From the NCBI GenBank assembly GCA_009929845.1, contig RZZM01000003.1:1-49988 (forward strand): a DNA stretch of 49,988 nt, read 5' to 3'. The translations under genes were made by a program, and so were the position numbers. Positions 15,869-24,312 of the stretch are shown in pieces. Each line of letters begins with the position of its first letter. Within the stretch, counting starts at the first letter, position 1. Under the pieces are notes generated by a model that saw only the letters and a program-made list of their open reading frames with translations, was not told where the DNA came from and did not search any database. Source of the DNA: Spartobacteria bacterium (GTDB taxonomy: Bacteria > Verrucomicrobiota > Kiritimatiellia > RZYC01).

Positions 15869-17173
15869 TCAGACCTCCAGCCCCATCCGCGGGATGCGAA
15901 GGCGCTGGCGCGCGTTTTCTCCCTTGAGGAGGTTTTCTCGGCGTGCCGGGGGAACATCGCGATCGGTTTTCGGGCCCTGTTCCAGGAAAAGCGAGCTGCC
16001 GACATGGACCGTATGTTTTCCGTATTGCTGGTTGATTTGATCCACTACACGCGCGGCCCGCGCCAGGCGCTCGATACGCAAGCGGTCCTCAAAAAGCTCC
16101 ATCTGCGTACAGCGGTCTTCTTCCAGTCCGGTCAACACCACCATGGTGGTCCGGTAAAGATCGCCCGGCGCCAACAGGCGTTCAAAGAGGTCACGCACAA
16201 TCGGCAAGACCTCCTGCGTGGACGCGGTGGGACGGTTCAGGCGGGCTTCGAGGGCGTCCTGCCGGTAGTCCTGCCAGCGCAGGACCACCACAAGTTTGCG
16301 GGCGCGCAGCTTGTAGCGTCGCATCTTAATAAAGGCGGATTCCACATTGCGCACGAGTTTGGCGTAAATGAAATCGGGGTCCGAGGAGGGTGAGGTAAAG
16401 GTTTTGCCCTTGCTGATTGAGGCGTAGGTTTTCTTTTCATCGGGATCGACCGGATGGATGAGGTGTCCGCGCAACTCATGCCACAGCTCGTCCCCCACCT
16501 TGCCCATCATTTTTTTCACCCACGCCTCGGGCCGCTGAATGAAGTCATACGGGGTATTGACCCCATGCTTGCGCAGCATAGAGGCGCTGTTGGGGCCGAT
16601 GCCCCAGACCTGGTCGATGGTATGCCGCTGCAGGAAGAGTTCCACATGCGCGCCGCCCACCGCGGTGAACCCCAGGGGCTTGCGGAATTTGGACGCCAGT
16701 TTGGCCAGGCCCTTGGAGAGGCCCAGGCCCACCGAGACCCCGAGGTCCAGCTCTTCGCAAATCTCCCGCTGAATGCGCCTCGCTATATCCGGATAGGACA
16801 TGTGGTGCAGACGGCGGAGGCCGGTGAGGTCCGCGAACCCCTCATCAATGGAATACTCCTCCACCATGGGGGTGTAGCGTCGCGCGATCTCGAACATGCG
16901 CTTGGAATAGATGCTGTAGGTCTCGTAGTCGCTGGGCAGCACTACCAGCTCCGGGCACATCTTGCGCGCCTCCCACAGCGACACCCCGCGCTTAATCCCG
17001 AGCGCCTTGGCCTCGTAACTGGCACACGCGATGATGCCCCGTTCCTTGCCGGTGACCACCGGACGCCCCTTGAGCTCCGGATGCACCGACTGCTCGACCG
17101 ACGTAAAGAACGCGTCGCCGTCAAAATGCATCACCGCGTTGGGATAGGACGAATGGAACATTAATTTTTGCAT
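15869..17173 (-). CDS. Y-family DNA polymerase (DinB/UmuC superfamily)
   Basis: 434 aa from ATG 17173; the longer ORF would run into the lexA-like gene. Template-directed translesion DNA synthesis is the family role. The palm motifs are intact: HFDGDAFFTSVEQ near residues 16-28 (metal-binding Asp18) and YSIDEGFADLTG near 107-118 (Asp110/Glu111, the SIDE motif). The thumb helix-hairpin-helix region (VWGIGPNSASMLRKHGV) and a little-finger domain follow. Residues about 365-434 hold a TQMELFE segment, a short clamp-binding-like stretch, and a tail ending RLRIPRMGLEV. The gene starts 32 nt after the LexA/UmuD-like gene and has no strong ribosome site of its own, so expression should follow the LexA-box promoter. 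The cassette is UmuDC-like, but DinB-like sequence features make the subfamily uncertain, so no symbol is given. Confidence 0.88.
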   Translation of the reverse strand: MQKLMFHSSYPNAVMHFDGDAFFTSVEQSVHPELKGRPVVTGKERGIIACASYEAKALGIKRGVSLWEARKMCPELVVLPSDYETYSIYSKRMFEIARRYTPMVEEYSIDEGFADLTGLRRLHHMSYPDIARRIQREICEELDLGVSVGLGLSKGLAKLASKFRKPLGFTAVGGAHVELFLQRHTIDQVWGIGPNSASMLRKHGVNTPYDFIQRPEAWVKKMMGKVGDELWHELRGHLIHPVDPDEKKTYASISKGKTFTSPSSDPDFIYAKLVRNVESAFIKMRRYKLRARKLVVVLRWQDYRQDALEARLNRPTASTQEVLPIVRDLFERLLAPGDLYRTTMVVLTGLEEDRCTQMELFEDRLRIERLARAARVVDQINQQYGKHTVHVGSSLFLEQGPKTDRDVPPARRENLLKGENARQRLRIPRMGLEV

Positions 17174-17205
17174 GGCACACGATATCCGATCATTGTCACA
17201 TCCTG

Positions 17206-17793
17206 CTACCGATACTTGCGAATCACACTGCGTACGACGCCGCCGATTGAGCAGGACTGCTGCGGGCGGATGCGCTGGTAGTTTTTGTTGGCCGGGTCCA
17301 GGAAGACGCCCTGGCGGTCCCGCCCGAAAAATTTGAGGGTCCACTCGCCGTCCACCTGCGCCACCACCACGTCATTCCGGCGGGGGGTCACCCCCTTTTC
17401 CACCAGCACGATGTCCCCCGGCTGGATCCCCGCCTCAATCATCGAATCACCCGTCACCGTCAGCATAAAGGTCGCCTCGGGCCGCTCGACCAGGAATTCA
17501 TCCAGGCTCAATGTATCCACCAGTTCCTCTTCCGCCGGCGAGGGAAACCCGGCCTGCACCGCGCCCAGCAACCGGATGGAGCCGATCAATTTGCTGGCAG
17601 GCGCTATTTTCCCATCCCGGCTTTTGGACAGGTAGCCATACATCTCCAGGCGTTTGAGCAGCCCGTACACCGCGTTTTTGGAGCGATAGTTAAACAGCTC
17701 CAACATCTCCCCATAGCCCGGCATACGATGCTCCCTGCGCACAAAATCACGCAAACACCCAACCTTTTCCGCCAAATTTGTTTTTCGGGGCAT
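17206..17793 (-). CDS. LexA/UmuD-like S24 repressor-peptidase
   Basis: 195 aa from ATG 17793, with GGAGG 5 nt upstream. Residues 1-65 form a winged helix-turn-helix (VGCLRDFVRREHRMPGYGEM...SKNAVYGLLKRLE) as in LexA. From about residue 75 comes an S24 autopeptidase: cleavage pair Ala81-Gly82 (VQAGFPSP), Ser117 in GDSM and Lys154 in WTLKFF, all present. The linker after the cleavage site (GFPSPAEEE) and 'SMIEAGIQPGDIVLVEKG' are more like UmuD than classical LexA. The gene precedes the Y-family polymerase by 32 nt. Expected behaviour, by family knowledge: RecA-stimulated self-cleavage after DNA damage, relieving repression of this promoter and perhaps releasing a UmuD'-like fragment. It could be the genome's main LexA or a dedicated second copy. 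Confidence 0.85.
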   Translation of the reverse strand: MPRKTNLAEKVGCLRDFVRREHRMPGYGEMLELFNYRSKNAVYGLLKRLEMYGYLSKSRDGKIAPASKLIGSIRLLGAVQAGFPSPAEEELVDTLSLDEFLVERPEATFMLTVTGDSMIEAGIQPGDIVLVEKGVTPRRNDVVVAQVDGEWTLKFFGRDRQGVFLDPANKNYQRIRPQQSCSIGGVVRSVIRKYR

Positions 17794-17798
17794 AGCTG

Positions 17799-17803
17799 CC
17801 TCC
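17799..17803 (-). promoter_or_regulatory. Ribosome binding site deciding the lexA-like start
   Basis: Minus strand GGAGG, 5 nt before ATG 17793. It favours this start over the 20-codon longer ORF. Confidence 0.8.
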
Positions 17804-17862
17804 ATTTCCATGTTTTTCACGTCCCGGCCATGCCTTGCACAGCCCGTTTTCATTACACATGC

Positions 17863-17891
17863 AACATAACTGAACTATCGTTCACTTTCAA
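17863..17891 (-). promoter_or_regulatory. Promoter of the lexA-like/polymerase cassette
   Basis: Minus strand TTGAAA (-35, 17886-17891), a 17-bp spacer and TATGTT (-10, 17863-17868), about 70 bp upstream of the lexA-like ATG. Spacing is ideal for a housekeeping sigma-70 promoter, and the spacer contains the LexA box. Confidence 0.75.
17872..17883. promoter_or_regulatory. LexA box GAAC-N4-GTTC
   Basis: GAACTATCGTTC is a perfect inverted repeat, extended by one base each side to TGAAC-N4-GTTCA. It sits between the -35 and -10 of the promoter driving the LexA/UmuD-like gene, so a bound repressor would block RNA polymerase. This is the half-site arrangement known from Firmicutes LexA (DinR) boxes, not the CTGT-N8-ACAG type of gamma-proteobacteria. 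Confidence 0.8.
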
Positions 17892-18021
17892 GAAAAAAGC
17901 GCCCAATAATTAATTTTTCGGATTTTTTGCCAGAACATCGATCGCCCGCTTATCAGCCGCCGCCCCCCCCTTGGGGCCGCGCGGTATTCATGGCCGACGG
18001 CAAGGAAGGTGGGAAACAGAA

Positions 18022-19839
18022 TCAATATTCCTCAATGCCCCGTTTTTTCAGGCGTTTGCGGGCGACTTCGGAGAGGTAGAATTTGCGCAGGCGGATATTC
18101 TCGGGGGTTACTTCGACAAGTTCATCATCCGCGATATATTCGAGCGCTTCTTCGAGGCTCATTTTCCTGGCCGGGGTGATTTTCAGGGCCCGGTCCGAGC
18201 CGGAGGCGCGGACGTTGGTCAACTGTTTACCCTTCTGAACGTTCACGATAAGGTCGTTGTCCTTGCAGTTTTCCGCCACAATCATGCCCTCGTAGGCCAG
18301 TTCGCCGGGGTCGACAAAGAAGCTTCCGCGCTGTTGAAGCGCGTCGATGGCGTAGGCGGAGGTCTTTCCCTGGTCCATGCTGATGAGCACACCGTTGATG
18401 CGCTGCGGGATTTCGCCGCGGAACGGGCCATATTTGAGAAAGCGGTGGGCAATAATGGCTTCGCCGGCGGTGGCGGTGGTCAGGCGGGTACGCAGGCCGA
18501 TAAGCCCACGGGTCGTGATATGGAACTCCAGCAACTGCCGGTTGCCGCGTTTTTCCATGTGGATCATCTCGCCTTTGCGCAGTCCGACCAGCTCAATGAC
18601 CTTGCCGGCGGTGTCCGCCAGGGTATCCACCGCCAGGATTTCAATCGGCTCCTGTTTGACGCCGTCGATCTCCTTGAAAATCACATGCGGCTGGGAGACC
18701 GTCATTTCGTACCCTTCGCGGCGCATATTTTCGATTAAGATGGCCAGATGGAGCACGCCGCGCCCGCTGACCTTGAAGGCATCGCCTGTGATCTCCTCGA
18801 CCCGCAGGGCCACGTCCCGCTGGATCTCCTTAAACAGGCGCTCACGCAGATGGCGGCTGCTGGAAAACTTTGCTTCCTTGCCGAAGAAGGGGGAATCATT
18901 CACGCGGAAGATCATGGAAATAGTGGGCTCGTCAATTTTGATGGCCGGCATCGCTTCGGGATGTTCCACATCACAGATGGTATCGCCGATATCGACATTT
19001 TCGATCCCGACCACGGCGCACAGCTCCCCGCAGGGAACGGACACTTGCTCTTTTCGTTCGAGGCCCTCAAATGTCAGCAACTGCTTGATCTGCGTGAGGC
19101 GTTCTTTCCCGTTCTGCTTGAGTACGATAAACGAATCGCGGGTGTTGAGCGTACCGCGGTAGACGCGGCCGATGCCGATACGCCCGACATAATCGGAATA
19201 ATCCAGTGTGGCCACCTGCATCTGGACCGGCCCCTCCCGCATAACAGGCGCGGGGATATGTTCAATGATAGCGTCCAGCAACGGCAGAATCGAATCACGT
19301 TTACCGTCAAGCTGCTTATCAGCCCAACCGTCCTTTCCGCTCGCATACAACATCGGGAAATCAAGCTGTTCATCGGAGGCGTTCAACTCGACAAACAGGT
19401 CAAAGACCTTGTCATGCACCTCGTCGGGGCGGGCCATCGGCTTATCGATCTTGTTGATGATAACAATCGGCTTGAGATGGAGTTGAAGGGCCTTGTCGAG
19501 CACAAAGCGGGTTTGGGGCATCGGCCCTTCGGCGGCATCCACCAGCAGCAGGACTCCGTCCGCCAGGTTCAGGACGCGCTCGACCTGGCCGCCAAAATCA
19601 CTATGGCCGGGCGTATCGATTACGTTGATTTTTACATCCTTGTAATAGACACTGATATTCTTGGAGAGAATGGTAATACCGCGCTCGCGCTCCAGATCAT
19701 TACTATCCAGAAAGCATTCCTGGATTTGATCGACATTCCGGAACAGATGAATCTGTTTAAGGATTTCATCCACCAGGGTTGTTTTACCATGGTCCACATG
19801 GGCAATAATGGCGATATTGCGTATTGCATTCGTATTCAT
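18022..19839 (-). CDS. typA: Ribosome-associated translational GTPase TypA/BipA
   Basis: 605 aa, the usual family length. The N-terminus has the G1 motif AHVDHGKTT (residues 13-21), the effector [23 protein letters not shown] (G3) and NKIDKP (G4). EF-G-like domains II, III and V follow, then the TypA-specific C-terminal domain ([21 protein letters not shown].....). TypA binds 70S ribosomes and assists ribosome assembly and stress adaptation. Start ATG 19839 has only a weak GAG upstream. It lies just beyond the terminator that ends the ribosomal supercluster, so it needs readthrough or its own promoter. No convincing promoter was found in the 37-nt gap. Confidence 0.96.
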   Translation of the reverse strand: MNTNAIRNIAIIAHVDHGKTTLVDEILKQIHLFRNVDQIQECFLDSNDLERERGITILSKNISVYYKDVKINVIDTPGHSDFGGQVERVLNLADGVLLLVDAAEGPMPQTRFVLDKALQLHLKPIVIINKIDKPMARPDEVHDKVFDLFVELNASDEQLDFPMLYASGKDGWADKQLDGKRDSILPLLDAIIEHIPAPVMREGPVQMQVATLDYSDYVGRIGIGRVYRGTLNTRDSFIVLKQNGKERLTQIKQLLTFEGLERKEQVSVPCGELCAVVGIENVDIGDTICDVEHPEAMPAIKIDEPTISMIFRVNDSPFFGKEAKFSSSRHLRERLFKEIQRDVALRVEEITGDAFKVSGRGVLHLAILIENMRREGYEMTVSQPHVIFKEIDGVKQEPIEILAVDTLADTAGKVIELVGLRKGEMIHMEKRGNRQLLEFHITTRGLIGLRTRLTTATAGEAIIAHRFLKYGPFRGEIPQRINGVLISMDQGKTSAYAIDALQQRGSFFVDPGELAYEGMIVAENCKDNDLIVNVQKGKQLTNVRASGSDRALKITPARKMSLEEALEYIADDELVEVTPENIRLRKFYLSEVARKRLKKRGIEEY

Positions 19840-19876
19840 GTATATTCACTCAATGTCAGCGTCGCTGAATCCGGAT

Positions 19877-19908
19877 AGATAAAAGGCGCAACAACGTGCT
19901 GCGCCTTT
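19877..19908 (-). terminator. Intrinsic terminator ending the ribosomal supercluster
   Basis: Minus strand AAAGGCGCA-N9-TGCGCCTTT: a 9-bp perfect stem running into TTTTATC. It lies about 35 nt after the rplQ stop and immediately before typA, a clear end to the alpha operon. Confidence 0.85.
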
Positions 19909-19942
19909 CGTTGCCCTGAAATTGTTTGTCAACGGGTGACGA

Positions 19943-20350
19943 TTATGATTTTTCGGCCTTGGCCGCGATTTTCGAGGCGGGCTTCTGAATGGTGTAATCC
20001 TCCACCCACTCCAGGATGGCCAGCTCGGCATTGTCACCATCACGGCGGCCCATTTTGAGAATGCGGGTATACCCGCCGGGCCGGTCTTTGAACACCGGCG
20101 CGATATCCTCAAACAGAATCTTCACTCGTTCCGGGCGACGTATACGCGAGATCGCGATACGGCGCGCGGCCAGTGTGCCTTTTTTGGCCATGGTGACGAG
20201 TTTTTCCGCCACGCCACGGGCCGCCCGCGCCTTGGGCAGGGTCGTTATAATGCGCTTTTCCGCAATCAGGTCACTGACCATTCCCGCAAGCATAGCCTCA
20301 CGGTGGGCGGATTTTCTTCCCAGTTTAATTGTTTTCTTACGATGTCGCAT
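19943..20350 (-). CDS. rplQ: 50S ribosomal protein L17
   Basis: 135 aa from ATG 20350 (MRHRKKTIKLGR..., the conserved L17 start) with GGAAGA upstream. The five extra codons in the ORF track are not needed. Conserved blocks LIAEKRIITTLPKARA, GGYTRILKMGRRDGDNAE and ELAILEW are present. The C-terminal tail is Lys/Ala-rich. Last gene of the alpha operon, 26 nt after rpoA. Confidence 0.97.
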   Translation of the reverse strand: MRHRKKTIKLGRKSAHREAMLAGMVSDLIAEKRIITTLPKARAARGVAEKLVTMAKKGTLAARRIAISRIRRPERVKILFEDIAPVFKDRPGGYTRILKMGRRDGDNAELAILEWVEDYTIQKPASKIAAKAEKS

Positions 20351-20376
20351 GGTCGTCTTCCGCAATGTTTAGATAA

Positions 20377-21396
20377 TTATAATTCAAAATCAATATCCAT
20401 GGGTTCGTGAGCGCTAACCAGGTCGGCCTCAAAGGTCATGCCCAAAGACAAGCCAAGTTCAGAGAGCTTGGCTTTGATTTCATTCAACGATTTTTTGCCA
20501 AAATTCCTGTATTTGAGCATCTCGGCCTCGGTTTTCTGCGCCAGTTCGCCCACCGTCGTGATGTTCGCGTTATTCAGGCAATTGGCGGCGCGAACGCTCA
20601 GCTCGATCTCATTGACACTGATGTTCAGTTTCGAGCGCAGGGCTTCCCGTTCGGCGTCGATTTCGCGTTCATGCTCTTCAAACTCGACCAGGTCCTTGTC
20701 GTAACTGACAAAGACATCAAGGTGGTGGCGCAAGATGGCAGCGGACATGGTCAGGGCCTCATCCGGGTCCAGGCGACCGTCCGTCCAGATTTCCAACACA
20801 AGTTTATCATAGTCCGTACGCTGTCCCACGCGGGTATTTTCCACGGAATACTTCACACGGCTCACCGGGGAGAAAAGGGAATCGATCGGAATCTCGCCAA
20901 TGGGCTGATCTTCCTTTTTGTTCCACTCCGCCGGGCAGTAACCGCGCCCGATGCGCACTTCCATATCCATCTCGATCTTTCCGTCTGTATCCAGGGTACA
21001 AATATGATGGTCCGGGTTCAGGACTTCGACCGTGTCGTCGGTTTTGATATCCCTGGCGGTTATTTCGCCCGGTCCGGCGGCCTTGATGGTGATCCGGCGC
21101 GGTTCGCGCGAGTAGACCTTCAGGAGGACTTTCTTCAGGTTCAGGATGATATCCGTGACATCCTCGACCACGCCCGGCAGCGTGCAGAATTCGTGCATGG
21201 CGCCTTCGATACGGACGGAAGAAATGGCCGCGCCTTCGAGGGAAGAGAGCAACACACGGCGCAACGAGTTTCCAATGGTACGGCCATAACCGGCTTCAAA
21301 CGGTTCGGCCTCAAATTTAGCGTAATTATCCGAAGCCGCGGACTCATCCTTTGCGATGCGCTTTGGCATTTCGAAACGTGCAAGACGTACTGGCAT
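20377..21396 (-). CDS. rpoA: RNA polymerase alpha subunit
   Basis: 339 aa. The N-terminal assembly domain (to about residue 235) has GYGRTIGNSLRRVLLSSLEG, the dimerisation signature. The C-terminal DNA/activator-binding domain has ELSVRAANCLNNANI (including the UP-element-contacting Arg) and RNFGKKSLNEIK. It assembles with the RpoB and RpoC encoded further upstream in the same cluster. The tail ends with an acidic DIDFEL. Placed rpsD-rpoA-rplQ as usual. Confidence 0.98.
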   Translation of the reverse strand: MPVRLARFEMPKRIAKDESAASDNYAKFEAEPFEAGYGRTIGNSLRRVLLSSLEGAAISSVRIEGAMHEFCTLPGVVEDVTDIILNLKKVLLKVYSREPRRITIKAAGPGEITARDIKTDDTVEVLNPDHHICTLDTDGKIEMDMEVRIGRGYCPAEWNKKEDQPIGEIPIDSLFSPVSRVKYSVENTRVGQRTDYDKLVLEIWTDGRLDPDEALTMSAAILRHHLDVFVSYDKDLVEFEEHEREIDAEREALRSKLNISVNEIELSVRAANCLNNANITTVGELAQKTEAEMLKYRNFGKKSLNEIKAKLSELGLSLGMTFEADLVSAHEPMDIDFEL

Positions 21397-21446
21397 AATC
21401 TCATCTCCCAGAACCGGGCGTTAACCGGCTCATATGGTGTTTATTA

Positions 21447-22073
21447 TTACTTGGAGTACAATTCCACGATCAACTGTTCATTGATCGGAGATCCGATTTC
21501 TTCCCGTGTGGGCACGTGCTGTACTTCACCCTTATACTGTTTCCGGTCCAGCGTAAGCCACGGCACAATACCGCGGGCTTCGGCCGTCTCGACAAACAAA
21601 TCAGCGGTCGCGCGGCTGTTGGCCGACTCGCGCACCTGTATCACATCACCCTGTTTGAGGATCATGGAAGGGATGGTTGCGCGCTGCCCGTTCACATTAA
21701 TATGCCCGTGGCGCACAAACTGGCGCGCCGCTTTGCGGGAGGAGGCAAAACCAAGACGGAAGACAAGATTATCCAGGCGCATTTCAAGCAACTGGAAAAG
21801 GTTCTCGCCCGTCACGCCGCGCATCTTGGCGGCCCGTTCAAAGAAAAGATGAAATTGACCCTCGCGCATACCATAGGTACGGCGCAGGCGTTGCTTTTCG
21901 CGCAACTGTGTTCCGTAATCCGAAATTTTCGAACGGCGTTTGCCCATACCGCCGGGGATTGGCCGCCCGGTTTCGATGGGGCATTTCGCCATAAAGCACC
22001 GCTCGCCCTTAAGGAATAACTTGGTGCCTTCGCGGCGGCACCGTTTACATGCTGGTCCTGTATATCTGCCCAT
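21447..22073 (-). CDS. rpsD: 30S ribosomal protein S4, zinc-type
   Basis: 208 aa from ATG 22073 (MGRYTGPACKRCRREG); the longer ORF-track start would overlap the rpsK coding end and is rejected. S4 is a primary 16S rRNA binder and often the translational regulator of the alpha operon. The N-terminus keeps the zinc ligands C-x2-C-x13-C-x4-C (the 'C+' form). The S4 RNA-binding domain (RLDNLVFRLGFASSRKAARQFVRHGHINVNG) is intact. Confidence 0.97.
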   Translation of the reverse strand: MGRYTGPACKRCRREGTKLFLKGERCFMAKCPIETGRPIPGGMGKRRSKISDYGTQLREKQRLRRTYGMREGQFHLFFERAAKMRGVTGENLFQLLEMRLDNLVFRLGFASSRKAARQFVRHGHINVNGQRATIPSMILKQGDVIQVRESANSRATADLFVETAEARGIVPWLTLDRKQYKGEVQHVPTREEIGSPINEQLIVELYSK

Positions 22074-22117
22074 AACCCTTAGTTCTCCGAAGAAACATAT
22101 TCTATCGTTGTTTGATC

Positions 22118-22846
22118 CTACACTCGACGACGTTTGGGAGGCCGACATCCGTTGTGCGGAATCGGCGTCACGTCCCTAATTGATGTTACATTCAGGCCGA
22201 CGGCCTGAAGCGCCCGGATCGCGGACTCGCGCCCTGCGCCGGGACCCTGCACACGCACTTCCACTTCATGCATGCCATGGCCGACCGCCGCGCGCCCCGC
22301 CTCCTGGGCGACCATGGTTGCCGCATAGGCCGTACTCTTGCGGGAGCCTTTGAAACCGCACCGACCACCGGTGCTCCAGGAAATGACCGCGCCGCGCATA
22401 TCGGTGATTGAGACCATGGTATTGTTGAATGTGGCCGTAATGTGCGCGATGCCCAACGGGACATTCTTCGCGCCCTTAATTTTGACGCGCTTGGCGGGTG
22501 TTGCCGTGGTCGACAACAAATCCTCGGCCGACAGATTCGACGGGTCCGGCTCTTCTGAAGCGCCTTCTTCCGCTGCCTTCTCTGCCTTTTTAGATTTTTT
22601 CTTGGCGGGCTTTTCCCCTTCCGCAGGCGGCGCGTCTGTCACGGGCTGTTCTTCCGCGACCGGCTTCGCTTCCGCGGTGGGCTGAGCCTCTTCCGCAGGC
22701 GCTTCCGCGGTGGGCTGAGCCTCTTCCGCAGGCGCTTCCGCGGTGGGCTGAGCCTCTTCCGCAGGCGCCTCCGCGGCCGCCGGTGTTTCCTGAACCGGGG
22801 TATTCTCTTCCTGCATCTCGTTCTGCTCTTTTACTTCATCGGCCAT
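22118..22846 (-). CDS. rpsK: 30S ribosomal protein S11 with long acidic N-terminal extension
   Basis: 242 aa, against about 125-130 for ordinary S11. The S11 core occupies residues 118-242 ([63 protein letters not shown]) and looks complete. Residues 1-117 are low-complexity Ala/Glu/Pro, with three exact [11 protein letters not shown] repeats (25-57), a Lys-rich stretch (79-92) and a second acidic stretch. The ATG at 22846 has GGTAGGATGAG upstream and lies 34 nt after rpsM. No internal ATG precedes the core; only a TTG near residue 105-111 could serve. I therefore regard the extension as translated. S11 lies in the 30S platform near the mRNA exit; an exposed flexible tail is possible. Confidence 0.93.
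   Translation of the reverse strand: MADEVKEQNEMQEENTPVQETPAAAEAPAEEAQPTAEAPAEEAQPTAEAPAEEAQPTAEAKPVAEEQPVTDAPPAEGEKPAKKKSKKAEKAAEEGASEEPDPSNLSAEDLLSTTATPAKRVKIKGAKNVPLGIAHITATFNNTMVSITDMRGAVISWSTGGRCGFKGSRKSTAYAATMVAQEAGRAAVGHGMHEVEVRVQGPGAGRESAIRALQAVGLNVTSIRDVTPIPHNGCRPPKRRRV
22668..22766 (-). repeat. Three perfect 33-bp tandem repeats within rpsK
   Basis: The unit starting gcttccgcggtgggctgagc occurs three times without a mismatch (22668-22700, 22701-22733, 22734-22766), in frame, encoding [11 protein letters not shown] three times. Identity at synonymous sites implies recent amplification, so copy number may vary among strains. Confidence 0.95.
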
Positions 22847-22880
22847 AGTCTCATCCTACCTGTATACAAAAGCTGGTTTT

Positions 22881-23282
22881 TTATTTTCCTGTTTTAGCGG
22901 CGGCGCGCGCTTCTTTGCCGCGAACGGCGCCAACGGTCTTACGCGGACCTTTACGGGTACGCGCATTGGTGCTGGTACGCTGTCCACGCACGGGCAGTCC
23001 ACGACGATGGCGCAGACCGCGGTAGCAGCCAATACTCATCAGACGGCGGATATTCTGGGAAACTTCGCGGCGCAGGTCACCTTCCGTGCGATAGTCGCTC
23101 TGAAGGATACCCGCGATCAACGTGAGTTCCTCGTCCGTCAGATCATCCGCTTTCTTGGCCGGGTCAAGCTGAGCTTTTTCGATCAGTTCCCGGGCGCACT
23201 TCGGGCCTATTCCATATATGTACCGCAGTGCATATTCCAACCGTTTCTTTCCGGGGATCTCGATACCTAGTATCCTGGGCAT
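22881..23282 (-). CDS. rpsM: 30S ribosomal protein S13
   Basis: 133 aa, slightly longer than usual because of an Ala/Lys tail. Conserved [26 protein letters not shown], the helix-turn LIAGIL, and the RNA-binding C-terminal block [28 protein letters not shown]. It has AAAGGAGA 8 nt before the ATG, overlapping the end of rpmJ. S13 contacts the A-site finger and P-site tRNA in the 30S head. Confidence 0.97.
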   Translation of the reverse strand: MPRILGIEIPGKKRLEYALRYIYGIGPKCARELIEKAQLDPAKKADDLTDEELTLIAGILQSDYRTEGDLRREVSQNIRRLMSIGCYRGLRHRRGLPVRGQRTSTNARTRKGPRKTVGAVRGKEARAAAKTGK

Positions 23283-23296
23283 ATCAAACTTCTCCT

Positions 23297-23410
23297 TTAA
23301 CCCTGCCGCTGTTTATGACGCGGATTTGTACAAATTATGCGAACTACACCTTTACGGCGCACTACTCTACACCGTTCACACATGCGTCTTACGGAACTTC
23401 TTACTTTCAT
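23297..23410 (-). CDS. rpmJ: 50S ribosomal protein L36 (not in ORF track)
   Basis: Read directly: 37 aa, [21 protein letters not shown]...[12 protein letters not shown]. The zinc ligands C-x2-C-x12-C-x4-H are all present, so this is the zinc-binding L36. Its ATG overlaps the infA stop by one base (TAATG), indicating translational coupling, and rpsM follows at 14 nt. Position infA-rpmJ-rpsM is the classic one. Confidence 0.95.
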   Translation of the reverse strand: MKVRSSVRRMCERCRVVRRKGVVRIICTNPRHKQRQG

Positions 23411-23637
23411 TACTCTAAATCCTTAGTCTCAAATATGATGCACCCTTTTGACATATCGTAGGGTGACATACTCACCTTCACTGTATGCCCAGCCGTTAAA
23501 CCAGCCAGCTTTGCCTTATCGGCTCCGTCGGCAAAGGCCACAATCTGGTGCCCATTTCCTAACTTCGCGTGGAAAGCGCAATCTCCTATCACACTCAGGA
23601 GTTCCGCGTCCAGCAAAATCCGTTCTTTTTTATCCAT
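23410..23637 (-). CDS. infA: Translation initiation factor IF-1
   Basis: 75 aa from ATG 23637 ([12 protein letters not shown]); the 14 extra codons in the track reach back into adk and are rejected. The OB-fold features [10 protein letters not shown] and [17 protein letters not shown] match IF-1, although the sequence is divergent elsewhere (a central [10 protein letters not shown] replaces the usual SGKMRMN..). It binds the 30S A site during initiation. It follows adk by 19 nt and overlaps rpmJ by one base. The usual map gene between adk and infA is absent. Confidence 0.93.
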   Translation of the reverse strand: MDKKERILLDAELLSVIGDCAFHAKLGNGHQIVAFADGADKAKLAGLTAGHTVKVSMSPYDMSKGCIIFETKDLE

Positions 23638-23656
23638 TGTTGATCGCTTGCCGCTA

Positions 23657-24304
23657 TCAGCCCGCCAACCGATCCACAATGGCCTTCTGTGTCACTTCCT
23701 TGGGCTGTGCGGCCTCAATGCGCTCCAACACACCCTTTTTATCATAATAATCGATCAAACTGGCTGTCTGCTTATTGAACACTTCCAACCGGTTCAGGAC
23801 GGTCTCTTCATTGTCATCCGGGCGCTGGTATAATTCGCCGCCGCAACTGTCACAGACATTTTCCACCTTGGAAGGAATATTCCGCACATGGTACACGGCG
23901 CCGCAGCCACGACAGATACGACGACCCGACAAACGATCAACCAGCACATCCCGCGGGACATCCAGCATGAAAACGTGGGAGACCTTGCTGCCCGCCTCCT
24001 CCAGCACCCGGTCGAGTCCCTCGGCCTGTTCAATCGTCCGCGGAAACCCATCGAACATATACTGCGCCTCGCTATCGCCCAGCGCCAGACGTTCCTGAAC
24101 AATCCGCAAAATCACATCGTCAGGCACCAGTTCGCCGGCCTCCATATATGATTTGGCCTCCAGCCCCACCGGACGTTCCGCCTTGACAGCCTCACGCAGC
24201 ATATCGCCCGTCGAGACGTGCTCGTACCCGGTCTGCTGCTGAATGACCTCTGCTACGGTTCCTTTGCCGGCGCCCGGCGCTCCCAATAAAATTATCGCAT
24301 CCAT
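23657..24304 (-). CDS. adk: Adenylate kinase, zinc-LID type
   Basis: 215 aa; interconverts ATP + AMP and 2 ADP. P-loop GAPGAGKGT at residues 8-16, AMP-binding STGDMLR and FDGFPRT, and LID region GRRICRGCGAVYH...CDSCGGELYQRPDD with four cysteines, i.e. the long-type kinase with a structural zinc. Located 8 nt after secY, the usual spc-operon place. Confidence 0.97.
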   Translation of the reverse strand: MDAIILLGAPGAGKGTVAEVIQQQTGYEHVSTGDMLREAVKAERPVGLEAKSYMEAGELVPDDVILRIVQERLALGDSEAQYMFDGFPRTIEQAEGLDRVLEEAGSKVSHVFMLDVPRDVLVDRLSGRRICRGCGAVYHVRNIPSKVENVCDSCGGELYQRPDDNEETVLNRLEVFNKQTASLIDYYDKKGVLERIEAAQPKEVTQKAIVDRLAG

Positions 24305-24312
24305 GGCATCCC

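Noticed and set aside
17955-17985. Poly-C/poly-G hairpin after typA as a terminator
   Set aside because: CCCC-TT-GGGG can pair but has a 2-nt loop and no T-run on the minus strand.
19927-19932. Consensus-like -35 TTGACA (minus strand) near the end of rplQ as a typA promoter
   Set aside because: No -10-like hexamer occurs 16-18 bases downstream; the region there forms the terminator stem instead.
23410-23679. Longer IF-1 start given in the ORF track
   Set aside because: The extra 14 codons overlap adk and do not resemble IF-1; the ATG at 23637 aligns with the family.
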